A DNA stretch of 64,000 nucleotides, from contig NC_134357.1 in assembly GCF_048569485.1 (NCBI RefSeq), positions 474,356,187-474,420,186 of the forward strand, written 5' to 3'. This DNA comes from Anomaloglossus baeobatrachus. Taxonomy: Eukaryota > Chordata > Amphibia > Anura > Aromobatidae. This document shows, one piece after another, positions 51,982-63,429 of the stretch; positions within the stretch are counted from its first letter, which is position 1; each line of letters opens with the position of its first letter. The position numbers and the translations under genes are program-made. Below the pieces are notes generated by a model. It worked only from the letters and a program-made list of their open reading frames with translations, searched no databases and was not told where the DNA came from.

Positions 51982-54667
51982 CTTCCAGTCCCCTCCCTCC
52001 GCATCTCCGGTCGGGGGCAGGCTCTCCCGCTTTTACGACACTTGGATGTCACAGGTCAAAGACCGGTGGGTGACAGACATTTTGTCTCGCGGGTACAGAA
52101 TCGAGTTCAGTTCTCGTCCTCCAGCTCGGTTCTTCAGAACCTCCCCACATCCAGACCGTGTAGATGTCCTGCGGCAGGCGGTGGACTCCCTAAGAGCGGA
52201 AGGAGTAGTGGTTCCTGTACCGTCTCAGGAACAAGGGAGAGGGTTTTACTCCAATCTCTTTGTGGTGCCAAAAAAGGACGGCTCGTTCCGTCCTGCTCTG
52301 GACCTAAAACTGCTCAACAAACATGTGCACGCCAGACGGTTCCGGATGGAAACCCTCCGTTCTGTCATTGCCTCAATGTCTCAAGGAGACTTCCTTGCCT
52401 CAATAGACATCAAAGATGCTTATCTCCACGTGCCAATTGCTACAGAACATCAACGTTTTCTACGTTTTGTGATAGGAGACGACCATCTTCAGTTCGTAGC
52501 TCTGCCATTCGGTCTGGCGACAGCCCCCCGGGTCTTCACCAAGGTCATGGCGGCGGTGGTAGCAGTCTTGCACTCTCAGGGACACTCGGTGATCCCTTAC
52601 CTAGACGATCTACTTGTCAAGGCACCCTCTCAAGAGGCATGCCAACTCAGTCTACAGGCTACGCTGGAGACTCTCCAGACTTTTGGATGGATCATCAACT
52701 TTCCAAAGTCAAATCTGTCACCGACACAGTCACTAACGTATCTTGGCATGGAGTTCCATACTCGAGCAGCGAGAGTGAAGCTTCCGCTAAACAAGCAGCG
52801 GTCCCTACAGACAGGGGTGCAATCCCTCCTTCAGGGCCAGTCGCACCCCTTACGGCGCCTCATGCACTTCCTAGGGAAGATGGTGGCAGCCATGGAAGCA
52901 GTTCCCTTTGCGCAGTTTCATCTGCGTCCACTTCAATGGGACATTCTCCGCCAATGGGACGGGAAGACGACTTCCCTAGACAGGAAAGTCTCTCTTTCCC
53001 AGACGGCCAAGGACTCTCTACAATGGTGGCTCCTTCCCACCTCATTGTCTCAGGGAAGATCCTTCCTGCCCCCATCCTGGGCAGTGGTCACGACAGATGC
53101 GAGTCTGTCGGGGTGGGGAGCAGTGTTTCTACACCACAGGGCTCAGGGGACGTGGACTCCGCAAGAGTCCACCCTTCAGATCAATGTTCTGGAAATCAGG
53201 GCAGTGTATCTTGCCCTACTAGCCTTTCAACAGTGGCTGGAAGGAAAGCAGATCCGAATCCAGTCGGACAACTCCACAGCGGTGGCATACATCAACCACC
53301 AAGGAGGGACGCGCAGCCGGCAAGCCTTTCAGGAAGTCCGGCGCATTCTGAATTGGGTGGAGGACACAGCATCCACCATCTCCGCGGTTCACATCCCAGG
53401 CGTAGAAAACTGGGAAGCAGACTTCCTCAGTCGCCAGGGTATGGACGCAGGGGAATGGTCCCTTCACCCGGACGTGTTTCAAGAAATCTGTCGCCGCTGG
53501 GGGGTGCCGGACGTCGACCTAATGGCGTCTCGGCACAACAACAAGGTCCCGGCATTCATGGCGCGGTCGCGCGATCAAAGAGCTCTGGCGGCAGACGCCT
53601 TGGTGCAAGATTGGTCGCAGTTCCGCCTCCCATATGTATTCCCGCCTCTGGCACTCTTGCCCAGAGTATTACGCAAGATCAGATCCGATTGCAGCCGCAT
53701 CATACTCGTCGCCCCAGACTGGCCGAGGAGATCGTGGTATCCGGATCTGTGGCATCTCACGGTCGGCCGACCGTGGTCACTTCCAGACCGTCCAGACCTG
53801 CTGTCTCAAGGGCCGTTTTTCCATCAGAATTCTGCGGCCCTGAACCTGACTGTGTGGCCATTGAGTCCTGGATCCGTGTTTTTTCAGAAGCGTCTAGCAC
53901 GTCTTCCTAAGGTGCGCACGTTCCTGCAGGGGGTCTGTCATATTGTGCCCCCGTACAAGCGGCCGTTGGATCCATGGGATCTGAACAGAGTACTAGTTGC
54001 TCTCCAGAAGCCGCCTTTCGAGCCTCTCAAAGAAGTTTCTTTTTCTCGCCTGTCACAGAAAGTGGCGTTTCTTGTTGCGATCACATCGCTTCGGCGAGTG
54101 TCTGAGCTGGCAGCTCTGTCATCCAAGGCTCCCTTCTTGGTGTTCCACCAGGACAAGGTAGTGCTGCGCCCCATTCCGGAGTTTCTCCCTAAGGTCGTAT
54201 CCTCGTTTCATCTTAATCAGGATATATCCTTGCCTTCCTTTTATCCTCATCCGGTTCACCGGTATGAAAAGGACTTGCGTTTGCTAGATCTGGTGAGAGC
54301 ACTCAGGATCTACATTTCCCGCACGGCGCCCATGCGCCGTTCCGATGCACTTTTTGTCCTTGTCGCCGGTCCGCGCAAGGGGTTGCAGGCTTCTAAAGCC
54401 ACCTTGGCTCGATGGATCAAAGAACCAATTATAGAGGCCTACCGTTCTGCTGGGCTTCCGGTTCCTTCAGGGCTAAAAGCCCACTCAACCAGAGCCGTGG
54501 GTGCGTCCTGGGCATTACGGCACCAGGCTTCGGCTCAACAGGTGTGTCAGGCAGCTACCTGGTCGAGTCTGCACACTTTCACCAAGCATTATCAGGTGCA
54601 TACCTATGCTTCGGCGGATGCCAGCTTAGGTAGAAGAGTCCTGCAGGCGGCAGTGACATCCCCGTAG
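51731..54667 (+). CDS. DIRS pol: RT, RNase H, methyltransferase-like, tyrosine recombinase
   Basis: A 978-residue open frame; the first tens of residues overlap gag and may not be used. RT from about residue 150, with VVPKKDGSFRPALDLKLLN, SIDIKDAYLHVPI, FGLATAPRVFTKVM and the catalytic YLDD at 290-293. RNase H follows, with TTDASLSGWGAVF near 455 and QSDNSTAVAYINHQGG near 510. Near 594 DVDLMASRHNNKVP opens the methyltransferase-like domain of DIRS elements. The tyrosine recombinase follows, with TSLRRVSELAAL near 785, HSTRAVG near 917 and WSSLHTFTKHY near 943-953. The recombinase is thought to integrate a circular DNA intermediate. Confidence 0.9.
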   Translation: MASHWLTSLNSPRVKIPLYPSPDQANLSRESGSRSFSPFEVRAKHNSPRPKGLRGRKETQIPGGLTHAPRKQMEEPLPKRLPHDFQSPPSASPVGGRLSRFYDTWMSQVKDRWVTDILSRGYRIEFSSRPPARFFRTSPHPDRVDVLRQAVDSLRAEGVVVPVPSQEQGRGFYSNLFVVPKKDGSFRPALDLKLLNKHVHARRFRMETLRSVIASMSQGDFLASIDIKDAYLHVPIATEHQRFLRFVIGDDHLQFVALPFGLATAPRVFTKVMAAVVAVLHSQGHSVIPYLDDLLVKAPSQEACQLSLQATLETLQTFGWIINFPKSNLSPTQSLTYLGMEFHTRAARVKLPLNKQRSLQTGVQSLLQGQSHPLRRLMHFLGKMVAAMEAVPFAQFHLRPLQWDILRQWDGKTTSLDRKVSLSQTAKDSLQWWLLPTSLSQGRSFLPPSWAVVTTDASLSGWGAVFLHHRAQGTWTPQESTLQINVLEIRAVYLALLAFQQWLEGKQIRIQSDNSTAVAYINHQGGTRSRQAFQEVRRILNWVEDTASTISAVHIPGVENWEADFLSRQGMDAGEWSLHPDVFQEICRRWGVPDVDLMASRHNNKVPAFMARSRDQRALAADALVQDWSQFRLPYVFPPLALLPRVLRKIRSDCSRIILVAPDWPRRSWYPDLWHLTVGRPWSLPDRPDLLSQGPFFHQNSAALNLTVWPLSPGSVFFQKRLARLPKVRTFLQGVCHIVPPYKRPLDPWDLNRVLVALQKPPFEPLKEVSFSRLSQKVAFLVAITSLRRVSELAALSSKAPFLVFHQDKVVLRPIPEFLPKVVSSFHLNQDISLPSFYPHPVHRYEKDLRLLDLVRALRIYISRTAPMRRSDALFVLVAGPRKGLQASKATLARWIKEPIIEAYRSAGLPVPSGLKAHSTRAVGASWALRHQASAQQVCQAATWSSLHTFTKHYQVHTYASADASLGRRVLQAAVTSP

Positions 54668-54736
54668 GGGGGGGCTGTTTTGCAGCTCTAACATGAGGTA
54701 TTTCTTTACCCACCCAGGGACAGCTTTTGGACGTCC

Positions 54737-54834
54737 CAATCGTCTGGGTCTCCCAATAGAGCGCTGAAGAAGAAGGGAATTTTGTTACTTACCGTAAATT
54801 CCTTTTCTTCTAGCTCTTATTGGGAGACCCAGCA
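54737..54834 (+). repeat. DIRS internal complementary region
   Basis: The left half (CCCAATCGTCTGGGTCTCCC...) is the reverse complement of the left element end. The right half (GGGAATTTTGTTACTTACCG..., CTCTTATTGGGAGACCCA) is the reverse complement of the right end at about 55095-55156. This is the template that lets DIRS rebuild its ends through a circle (family knowledge). Confidence 0.85.
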
Positions 54835-54976
54835 CCCGCCCTGTTGTCCTTCGGGATTGTTTTTGCTGTTTGCGGGTACACATGTTGTTCATGTTGAACG
54901 GTTTTTCAGTTCTCCGATGTTACTCGGAGTTAATTTGTTTAAACCAGTTGTTGGCTTCCTCCTTCTTGCTTTGGCA

Positions 54977-55156
54977 CTAAAACTGGAGTACCCGTGATAC
55001 CACGGGGGGGTATAGCCAGAAGGGGAGGGGCCTTGCACTTTTGGTGTAGTGCTTTGTGTGGCCTCCGGAGGGCAGTAGCTATACCCCAATCGTCTGGGTC
55101 TCCCAATAAGAGCTAGAAGAAAAGGAATTTACGGTAAGTAACAAAATTCCCTTCTT
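54977..55156 (-). repeat. DIRS right inverted terminal repeat
   Basis: Complement of the left repeat, followed by about 40 end bases (AAGGAATTTACGGTAAGTAA...) that pair with the internal region rather than with the left end. Confidence 0.9.
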
Positions 55157-56285
55157 TATAAACTTACAAAGTCCAAAACACTTAAGAGGCATAAAGAACT
55201 GGATTCCTGAAGAGATAATATAACAAATCTTTTATCAGATATGGATGACTTTGACTCCTCGCCTTCTCCGAGGCCTGAGAAACAACTCCGTAGAGCAGAA
55301 TTGGTGATCCCAGATCCAGTAATTAGAGCCAAAGTTTTAACTAATATTGACACTGTAAGAGCCTCGCCCAATAATGCTTCCGAACAGTATATTAAAAATA
55401 TTATAACAGCTTTAAATAACAACTTCAATATCACCTTTGAAAGATAAGCTCAACTAATTCAGGCAAATATTGAAATTACAAAGCAAAGACTTGAGGCTAG
55501 TGAAAGAAAGTCAAACAATTAGAAATTAAAAGCGAGATACTCTGCAATAGCCAAGAAAAACTACAAACTGACATACAGCAAATTAAACAAATCAGCTGAC
55601 ATCGAGAACCGTAGTGGGAGGAACAATATGAAAATAAGAGGAATCTCTGAAAAAGTTTCTCAAAACAAATTGATGGACTATGTGAAAAATTCCTTTCAGA
55701 AGCTATTACTTCTTTGTCCAAAATGGATCTCACTATTGATGGGAGTAATCGCTTACCGCAACCTTGATTCATAAACAGAGATCCCAAGAGAAACCATTAT
55801 GAGATGTAATTTCTTTCACACTAAAAAAAAAGCTAATGCAATTTATGAGAGAAAATAAGCATTTGTACAAATCGTACAACCATCTTAAAATATTTGTGGA
55901 GCTATCTAAAGAAACTATTTCCTTAAGAAAATCATTTTTGGAAATTACCAACTATCTTTGACAGAATGGAATTAGCTATAAATGGGGCTTTCTGACAAAA
56001 TTACTTGTTTCACTTAAAGGTAAAATATTTCCCATCATCTCCACCACAGAGGGAAAAGATTTATTTAGAAAGTTGGAAAAAGAAGAGGACCCTGTACATC
56101 TGGATCATGCCGTTACCTGCCATAGATCTTTCTTGGAAATCTCTGTTACATATCAATAGTCTGTCTTACTTAACCTCATAGAGAATTCTACATAAATGGC
56201 AAGACTATTTAGCGCACCAAAATACTTTGTTTCTTCGGTAATTCCTTGAAAGCTTAGAGACCTGTAAAAGAGACAGAAGTGATGG
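55157..56285 (+). pseudogene. L1-type ORF1 fragment
   Basis: MDDFDSSPSPRPEKQLRRAE starts an open piece at 55241-55447. Further on, in changing frames, come ADIENRSGRNNMKIRGI (near 55600), IPRETIMRCNFFHTKKKANA (near 55788) and KISHHL-type words. The sequence D-I-E-N-R-x-R-x-N-N-x-K-I-R-G is the entry to the RRM domain of L1 ORF1 (established knowledge). Many breaks show an old copy. No ORF2 follows; a TTAA-flanked repeat begins at 56288. Confidence 0.7.
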
Positions 56286-56287
56286 AT

Positions 56288-57420
56288 TTAACCTTATCAC
56301 TCCTGGGCAATTTTCCATTTTGTTGTTGCAATTCTTTTAAGAGATTTTTTTTATTTTTCTATCAATATTGCCACATGAGGGTTTATTTTTTGTGTGGGAC
56401 AAGTTGTAATTTTGAATTAAACCATTAGTTTTAACATATAGTGTACTAAAGAAAGGAATTTGCACGATTGTTTTGTAGATATTTTATTTACCAAGCTCAC
56501 TATATGGTAAAACTGATGTGTTGGTATGATGCCTCAGGTCGGTAAGAGTTCGTGGATACCAAACATGTATACTTTTATCTAAGGGGTTACAAAAAAATCA
56601 GACGTTTGTCCAAAAAAAAGAATGGTGCTTTTTGCACCATTTTTGAGACTAATAGCGTTCTTATTTTTAGGGATTTGTGGCTCATTAACTTATTTTTTGC
56701 GTCTTGAACTGGCGTTTTTAATTCTACCATTTTTGTGTGGATGCTAAGTTTTGATCACCTGTAATTGCATTTTAAACAAAAATTGTTGAAACAAAAAACG
56801 TAATTCTGGCGTTTGGAATTTTTTTTTGCCCCCACGCCATGTACCAATCAGATTAATTGATTTTAGATTTTGATAGATCAGGCATTTCTGAAAGCAACAA
56901 TACCAAATATGTGTATATATTTTGTTTCCACTTTTATTTTCAATGGGGCAAAAATAGGGGGTTATTTCAACTGTTAGGTTTTTTTTTTTATTTCTTCATA
57001 TTTTTAAAAACTTTTTTTTTTTTTACATTTTTATTATTTTACTAGTCCCCCTATGGAACTTTATGGATCAGCAGTCTGATAGCTTGTGCATTTCTGTGAA
57101 AGCCGCCGCTCTGTCGGCTCGCACAGGAAATACGTCATGATAGCGAAAGTCATCACATGACCCATCACTACCATAGGCTCCCTGTGATTGCATCAGGGGG
57201 CCTCAAATGGCAGCGGGGAATGGCACGATCCCCGTCATGGCCATTTAAATCGCACTGCCATAGCAATTTAAGTGGCAAGCAGGTGGATTGCGGATGCATC
57301 AGCACCTGATAACCTCACAAGTCTACTGTTAAAAACAGCAGATACGTGCAGAGATCACCACCAGTTCACTGCAGCAGCCGGCGGGGATTACCACTATACG
57401 ACCAAGAACGTACAGGTTAA
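56288..57420. mobile_element. TTAA-flanked non-autonomous DNA transposon
   Basis: TTAA at 56288-56291 and 57417-57420 flanks a non-coding unit of about 1.1 kb. The ends CCTTATCACTCCTGGGC and (reverse complement) CCTGTACGTTCTTGGTC are imperfectly alike. Words such as CCACATGAGGGTTTATTTTT, ACCAAACATGTATA and ATACCATTTTTGTG-type text are those of a repeat I recognise as very abundant in frog genomes. The TTAA duplication suggests piggyBac-type mobilisation; that is an inference. Confidence 0.55.
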
Positions 57421-57717
57421 TTGATGCTACAAATCTCTTTTTTTAGGTGTATTTTGAAACATGAATAGAAAATGTCTTTCATTTTCTTTCCATACAGGTG
57501 GTACATAACAGACTTTTATGTATTTAGAAATGTAAAATTTCTCTTCATTTTCCTATTCTAGGTTTAAAAACTCTTGGCTATAAATGCCACAAACTTTATA
57601 ACCTCATTTAGAGGTTTGCCTGTGAACTTAAGGACCCTTCTGGAAAATTTTTACTTGTTTTCCTTTATATCGTATATTTGTTTTATTCTCTTTTTGAAAA
57701 TTAACCTAATTTTCCAG
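57421..57717. other. Unassigned AT-rich stretch
   Basis: I see no gene, repeat ends or structure in these 300 bases; long T-runs only. Confidence 0.4.
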
Positions 57718-60345
57718 GTCGTCCCATGACAGCAGCAACAGAGGTTGCTCCTCATATCCTCTATACAGTAGGTACAGGAAACACTAGAAGTTAAAAGCCC
57801 CTCCCTCCTCCAATGTTTTTGCTGTCCCTATAAAGCAGAGACACAGGAGGAACAGTTGAGAGAGAGGTGGCTCCTTTATAGTGCGCTGCGCAGAAAAACT
57901 TACCCGGAACGGACTCAGGAGGATCGGGGGTCCAACACACTCTTTTCTCTCGTTAAGTGGCAGAGGCCGACACCTCTCCTAGGGAGGCCTATCAGCCTGC
58001 GCCAGTAGAGTGGGAAGTGGCTCCTGGCGCTCGCCGTTTCCCTGTGCATGTGGTGCTCTCGGTGTTAGCTGCCAATGCACTTCTGGACATGCGCAGTGCG
58101 TCTGCTACGCACTTTTGGGTAAGGAGATGGAGCACTCGCCGGGCACAGCGCTGGAACGCAGAAAGCAGGAAGACCGGAGGGTGTTCCCTGAAGACAGGTT
58201 GAGATAAACCTGGGGGCAGTCTGCAGAGAGAGTATTAGTAAGAGTGCATTGTTCTTCTATCACATTGTGCCTAAGTATGGACATGTTGGTAGTACCTGTC
58301 CATTTAGAGGGATCTCCCGTTCAGCCATCGATCAAAGAAGGTGTCACTCAGCTTCCCTACCCCTATCTTACCCCGGAGTTATAAGGCTTTTAAGTCCCTT
58401 ATATATTCCAGGCCAGGTCAGGGCTTTTTAATCAGGGTCCGGTATGGTCGCTAGGAAAGAATTGGGTAGGAAGGTGATAACCAAGTCCAGGTGATGAACA
58501 AGTCCAGGAGATTCTCCGTCTGTGAGGTAAATTTGCCCGATTCAAAACAGAAAAAGCTCTGCGGCTCCTGCATATCTAGGATTGGCAGCAAGGAGCAGCC
58601 TTCATTGCTGGCCGACATGATTAGGGAGGAGGTGCAGATGTCCATAGCCACCATGACACCCCAGCCGGGGCCCCATCATTAGAGACCAAGATGGGAGTTC
58701 GGGCTGTCTTCAGACATGGAGGATACACTCCCGGATCCGGATTCCAACTCTGGGGAAGAAGAGCCAAACATCCCTCTGGAGGAAGACAAAGGATACCTGT
58801 TTTCCTCAGAAGATAAAGACGAGCTACTGCGTACTGTTAGGAGCATCATGAAGGTGGAAGTGCAAAAGGAAGTGGTTTGATCAAAAAGGTGAGAATACCA
58901 GGAAGGCTTTTTTCAAGTCTAGACAGATTCAGAATGGGCCTGACACCGGGAATGTAGGCGGGAAAATACGCCACTTCATCGAAAATTGGCATCGGTCTCG
59001 GTGAACAAATGAGTTTTGGCAACAGTAGCAGAGATCTATCTCATAGAGTTCTCCCATTCATCTCCAGAAAGGTTCCACGTCTCAAGATCTCAATCCCCTT
59101 CTTCCCTTTCCCAGATGTGGCGCGATGTACAAAGCCTGTTATGGTCAGATGTGATAATTCCAGTCATTACGGCTGAAGAATTCCAGGAACACTACACCAC
59201 TCTTTTTTTAATAAAGAAACCTTCGGGAAAATACTGAACAATTATAAGTCTTTAAGCCCTGAACCAATACGTAAAATACAGAAAATTATGCATGCAATCT
59301 ATACGCTCCACTTTCTCCCTGTTAAACAAAGATGCGTTTATGTGCAACATAGATGTAGAAGACGCATATTACCACATGGCCATTCATCCAACCCAACACA
59401 GGTTTTTTAGATTTGCAGTGGGGAGGGGAAGCAAATATTCCTCTTCCAGTTCCATTGTCTCCCTTCTGTCTAGCGTCAGCACCCCGGGTACTCACCAGGG
59501 TGCTAGCAGAATTGTGGGATTTCTAATGAGTTGGGGAGTGACCGTGATGCCGTATTTGGATAACTTCCTCCTTATAGCCGTCTCAGAAAAGCACCTGTTG
59601 CTTCCTCTAGACACCACCCTACCATCTCTACAAGCTTTGGAGTGGCTCGTCAACATTGAGAAGTCAGACCTCCGTCTGGATAGTAGCAGTCTTCCTAGGG
59701 TTCAGCTAGATTACAGAAGAACAAGCTCCTTCCTACCAAAAGAGAAAATGTCTGCTGTGAGGAGGAAAATCCTCACCTTTTCAAAAAGATGGAAATGTTA
59801 CATCAGAGAAGCAATGAGTATCCTGGGTCTAATGATTCTGTATTCCCTGCGTGAGCTGGAGCCAGGCACAGTCCAGTCTTTGCAGTCACTGACATGATCA
59901 AGAGGTCAGATGCCTCGGCAGAAGATCAGCCTATCACCCCTGATCAAGAGATCACTACACTGGTGGACAGTTCTCATGAATCCTTAGGTGAGAGTCCCTT
60001 GGGTTCCCTACCACTGTGTCACCCTAACCACGGATGCGAGCCAGGGAAAATGGCCGCCGGACATTCAAGCCAGTTCTTCGAATTTCCGAGAATGAGGAGC
60101 CGTCTCGGAAGCCATCCAAACCAATCAGAACATTCTCAGGAACCAAGAAGTGCGAGTCTTGTCAGACAACATCACGGCAGTTGCCTTCATCCAACAACAA
60201 GGTGGCCCAAGACACTGCGCGCACCAATCCCTGGCAGAGCGAATATTTTGTTGGGCAGAATTGTCAGTGGTTTGCATAACAGTAGTCCAACTGAAGGGTT
60301 CCAACACCAAAACCACAATATTTATATGGATGGCCCTATTGCATA
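57718..60345 (+). mobile_element. DIRS-like fossil 2 (terminal region, gag- and RT-like parts)
   Basis: A broken DIRS-type element. A terminal-repeat-like start (GTCCCATGACAGCAGCAACA), gag-like words near 58540 (KKLCGSCISRIGSKEQPSLL), RT words (AFMCNIDVEDAYYHMAIHP near 59335) and an RNase H word (SDNITAVAFIQQQGG near 60155) can be recognised. The recombinase part is not seen. Many breaks show an old copy. Different from the whole-looking element at 49325. Confidence 0.65.
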
Positions 60346-60537
60346 AATCTATAAATACACCAAAAACACTTATGCAAGCCAAACTGTATGAATCAATATG
60401 AGCATCTTTATTAATCATTAAAATATATAAAACCGAATTGATCAACCCGGGTAACAGATGAAATTAATATGGTGAGCCTGGCACCTATAGACAATCAAAT
60501 ATTGGCTCTATATACATCGGCAAACATTTTTTATATA

Positions 60538-60572
<35 letters not shown>

Positions 60573-60869
60573 TCCTAAGCTGAATAAAGCTATATGTATC
60601 ATAAGTCTCTATCAGTTGTTACAAAAGGTATATATCATCATGTATTTCGAAACAGACTTCAACTCCAACAGTTTGAGGTCATAGAAAAAGTTGCTCTGCA
60701 TAACAAATCTGAAAAATGTCATGCTATGTATATTTGTTTGACGAATATTATAAAAGATGGAGCCCTTGGCTTTCCTTTATTCAAAATACTAAATAACTTT
60801 GGATCTACAGTATGTGCTTTCATGTACAATAAAAAAATCTTCTTTTATTTCTTTTTTCCAACATCATGT
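60346..60869. other. Unassigned region with TA microsatellite
   Basis: AT-rich; a TA run lies at about 60535-60570. No frame or repeat family recognised. Confidence 0.4.
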
Positions 60870-61975
60870 CCTCCCTCTATCTATAACTGAATGTCAAAAA
60901 CTGAACTCACATTTCCTCGCTTTACTAACCTTCCCATACCCAACATTACTATTTCTACGGGTGGTTCAACCATTACGCTCCAGCAGCACGCCTGCTGTCT
61001 TTGGGTTATATTTGACTCTGATCTCTCCTTCACTTCCCACATTCGTTAACTTGCTCGTTCATGTCACCTACACCGCAAAAACATCTCTAGAATTTGACCT
61101 TTTCTTACCATTGCAAAAACTTTTACTGTCGCTCTTATTCATTCTCGCTTGGATTACTGTAATTCTTTACTAATTAGTCTCCCTGTTACTAAACTCTCCC
61201 CTCTCTAATGAATTCTGAATGAAGCAGCCAGGATCATTTTCCTTTCCAACCGCTTGACTGATGCCTCTGCTCTGTACCAGTCAATGCACTGGTTGCCTAT
61301 CCGCTACAGAATCCAATATTAACTTATCACACTCACCCAAAAGCCCTCTACAGTTCTGCACCGCCCTACATTACCTCCCTCATCGGTCAATCATCCTACC
61401 CATGCCATCCGTTTTGCTATTGACATTAGACTGACATCATCAATAATTCGAACCTCCACCTCCCATCTTCAAGATTTCTCACGAGCTGTGCCATTGCTAT
61501 GGAACACACTACCAAGAACAATTTGATTAATTTCCAACATTCTCACCTTTAAGAGTGCCCTAAAAACGCATTTCTTTAGACTAGCCTATCACCTCACCTC
61601 CCTCATCTAACTATTCTCATGCTGCCCTTCATAAATTTACTACTTATTCTTGTCCCCTGTATCTTCTCATTGCATTCCTCTTCATGTACTATTTTACACT
61701 CTGTACTTGTGTAAATTATGGCTGGTGACTGGTCCATGCAGCTGGTTTTGAATCGCCTATTAAATCGATGGCTGGACCATATATGCTTTTCTACCCCCTA
61801 TTTACCTTTTCTGCCTCTCCTATTCCCTTATAGACTGTAAACTTCCAACCAGGGCTCTCACTCCTCTTGGTATGTGAATTTTGTCATTTTGCAATGTCTT
61901 ATATTGTCTATATATGTCCCCTCTGAATTGTAAAGCGCTGCGAAATATGTTGGCGCTATATAAAAATTATTATTC
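60870..61975 (+). mobile_element. L2-type LINE, 3' end
   Basis: Broken RT C-terminal coding: DSDLSFTSHIR, LARSCHLHRKNISRI-like, IHSRLDYCNSLL, NEAARIIFLSNRL, YQSMHWLPIRYRIQY and WNTLPRTI-like words in changing frames. It ends AAAGCGCTGCGAAATATGTT then GGCGCTATATAAAAATTATT at 61934-61973, the standard L2-type tail. It is the same clade as the fragment at 44583 but a different family. Confidence 0.85.
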
Positions 61976-62138
61976 CCTCCCCACCTTATACCTTTAGATA
62001 GGAATGTTTACTCTTTTGACATGTTGATAACCCATTGCTACTTATTGAGTATTGTTTTTAGTGTTAGTTTTATTTAGATATTTTGCTATGAAAAAATGTT
62101 CAATAAAAATGAAACTAAATAAAAGTCTGATTTTAACC
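61976..62138. other. Unassigned, with AATAAA words
   Basis: Short AT-rich stretch with two AATAAA-like words near 62102 and 62118; possibly the 3' end of an older insertion into which the L2 or the next repeat entered. Confidence 0.3.
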
Positions 62139-62830
62139 TTAAAGGGAACCAAGAAGCAGGTTTTTCACATATAAAGTACAGGCAGTGACATACTGGTGTT
62201 AGGATGCTGATTCAAATCATACCTTTAGTTTAACGTTCTGAGGTTTTATTGTTCAAAAATTATTCAAACATTCAGAAATTACGTCATTGGTGCAGTGGTT
62301 TAAACATTGGGGTGGGACTTTGTGGATTGGTTTCTCAGGAATGCTTCCTCCTCCTGGCTCGCTTTCTCTTCTTTATTTAAAATTCGCACTGCAACAGGCG
62401 ATGTTGGTGGTGCGTGCGCATTGCTGGGATCGGATTTTGAGTAAAGACAACCAACAGTTCAACTAATCTGATCTAGGTTAATTTGGATGGTTATTTTTGT
62501 CCTGATGGAGAACTGAGTCTCAGAAACGCATTGACAATACAAAAATCACCAATTCTATCATCTCTTGATTGGTGTTTCTTCTACAGCAGAGCGGTATATA
62601 TCAGTTCATCCTCGGTTCCTGACCATATCTACCTGGGTGGCTGCAGCAGCCATTTTACATGCTTGAATAGTGGTTGTGACGCTTCACAGCTACTCAAGGT
62701 AAACCTCACCGCTTACACGATAGTGTACTTTTTTTTTTTTTTTTTGATGACACAATTTGTGCTCCTCTGCCTTTATAGTAATACATTGTATTTTTTAACA
62801 CTGGGTTTAGAAAACTACCGAAACATGTAA
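62139..62830 (+). mobile_element. PLE pLTR-like segment
   Basis: Begins TTAAAGGGAACC, an end type seen in frog TTAA MITEs, so the left boundary may belong to another repeat. A GC-richer part with a TTTATTTAAA word (62373) precedes a hammerhead-like motif at 62497-62537, then CTTCTACAG at 62579-62587. That order (promoter-like, ribozyme, splice-acceptor-like) is the pLTR order of PLE1 and PLE2. No PLE coding follows. Confidence 0.4.
62497..62537 (+). ncRNA. Hammerhead ribozyme-like motif
   Basis: Stem I TTGTC (62497-62501) pairs with GACAA (62533-62537). CTGATGG at 62502-62508 differs from CTGANGA at its last base. GAGA/TCTC can form stem II, and GAAAC lies at 62523-62527, followed by GCATT before the expected cut. 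Probably a decayed copy. Confidence 0.5.
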
Positions 62831-63059
62831 AAACCCGTTGGCTGTCACTTGAGAAGTCTGTTGAAAAGACCTTATATAATTGGGAAATTGGGATGCTCTG
62901 AAGTCATATATTTTGAGTACAGTTGGGGAAGACAGTGATTCACTTGGTTCTAGGGAAAAGCACATTCTTGCCAGAATCTAAAATCATATGACAAAAGTGT
63001 AACTTTTATTTTTGCACTCTGTTCTTCGTGTATTTAATTCCTCTAATGTTCTTCTACAG

Positions 63060-63220
63060 ACCAAAACTTCAGTGGTGCATCACTTGCACCCAGCAACATT
63101 ACACTTATACAGAGCACTGGTGGACCCGTAGAAGCGCTGAGTAGCACAAAACGGCTGTCGTCCAGCTTGATGCATATGCCTGTCCCGGCTTCTCCCCTTC
63201 CCTTCATGCCTGCCCCATGA
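63060..63220 (+). other. Exon-like open segment of unknown origin
   Basis: A splice-acceptor-like TTCTTCTACAG ends at 63059. Reading in one frame gives QNFSGASLAPSNITLIQSTG, then a serine- and proline-rich stretch to a TGA at 63218-63220. I cannot name a protein. It could be an exon of an unrecognised gene or a chance frame in a transposon. Confidence 0.2.
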
Positions 63221-63429
63221 CTGCTGTTTTATGTAATTGGATTAATAAACAAGAAAATGTTTTTACCATAAGGGTGAGTGACGCTTACCTTATTTCTGTA
63301 CGGACTTATACAGAGCTCTACTGGTCAGATTTGTCCAGCCACATGTCATTGCTAGCTTTAGATACATTTTGGATATTGAGTATTCTGACTCTTCTGTACA
63401 TATCTTTTCCGGGGATATTCTGACTGGTG

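Larger units (their letters stand above)
49325..55156 (+). mobile_element. DIRS-type tyrosine-recombinase retroelement, looks whole
   Basis: It has the DIRS hallmarks: inverted terminal repeats (49325-49475 and 54977-55156), an internal complementary region (about 54737-54834) whose two halves match the two outer ends, a gag-like ORF, and one long ORF for RT, RNase H, a methyltransferase-like domain and a tyrosine recombinase. No target duplication is expected for DIRS. Both ORFs are uninterrupted, so it looks whole and young. It splits an older L1 ORF1 fragment. Confidence 0.9.

Noticed and set aside
52042-53910. 622-residue open frame overlapping the DIRS pol
   Set aside because: It lies in an alternative frame of a long GC-rich coding region, has no recognisable domain and low-complexity composition; it is a shadow of pol.
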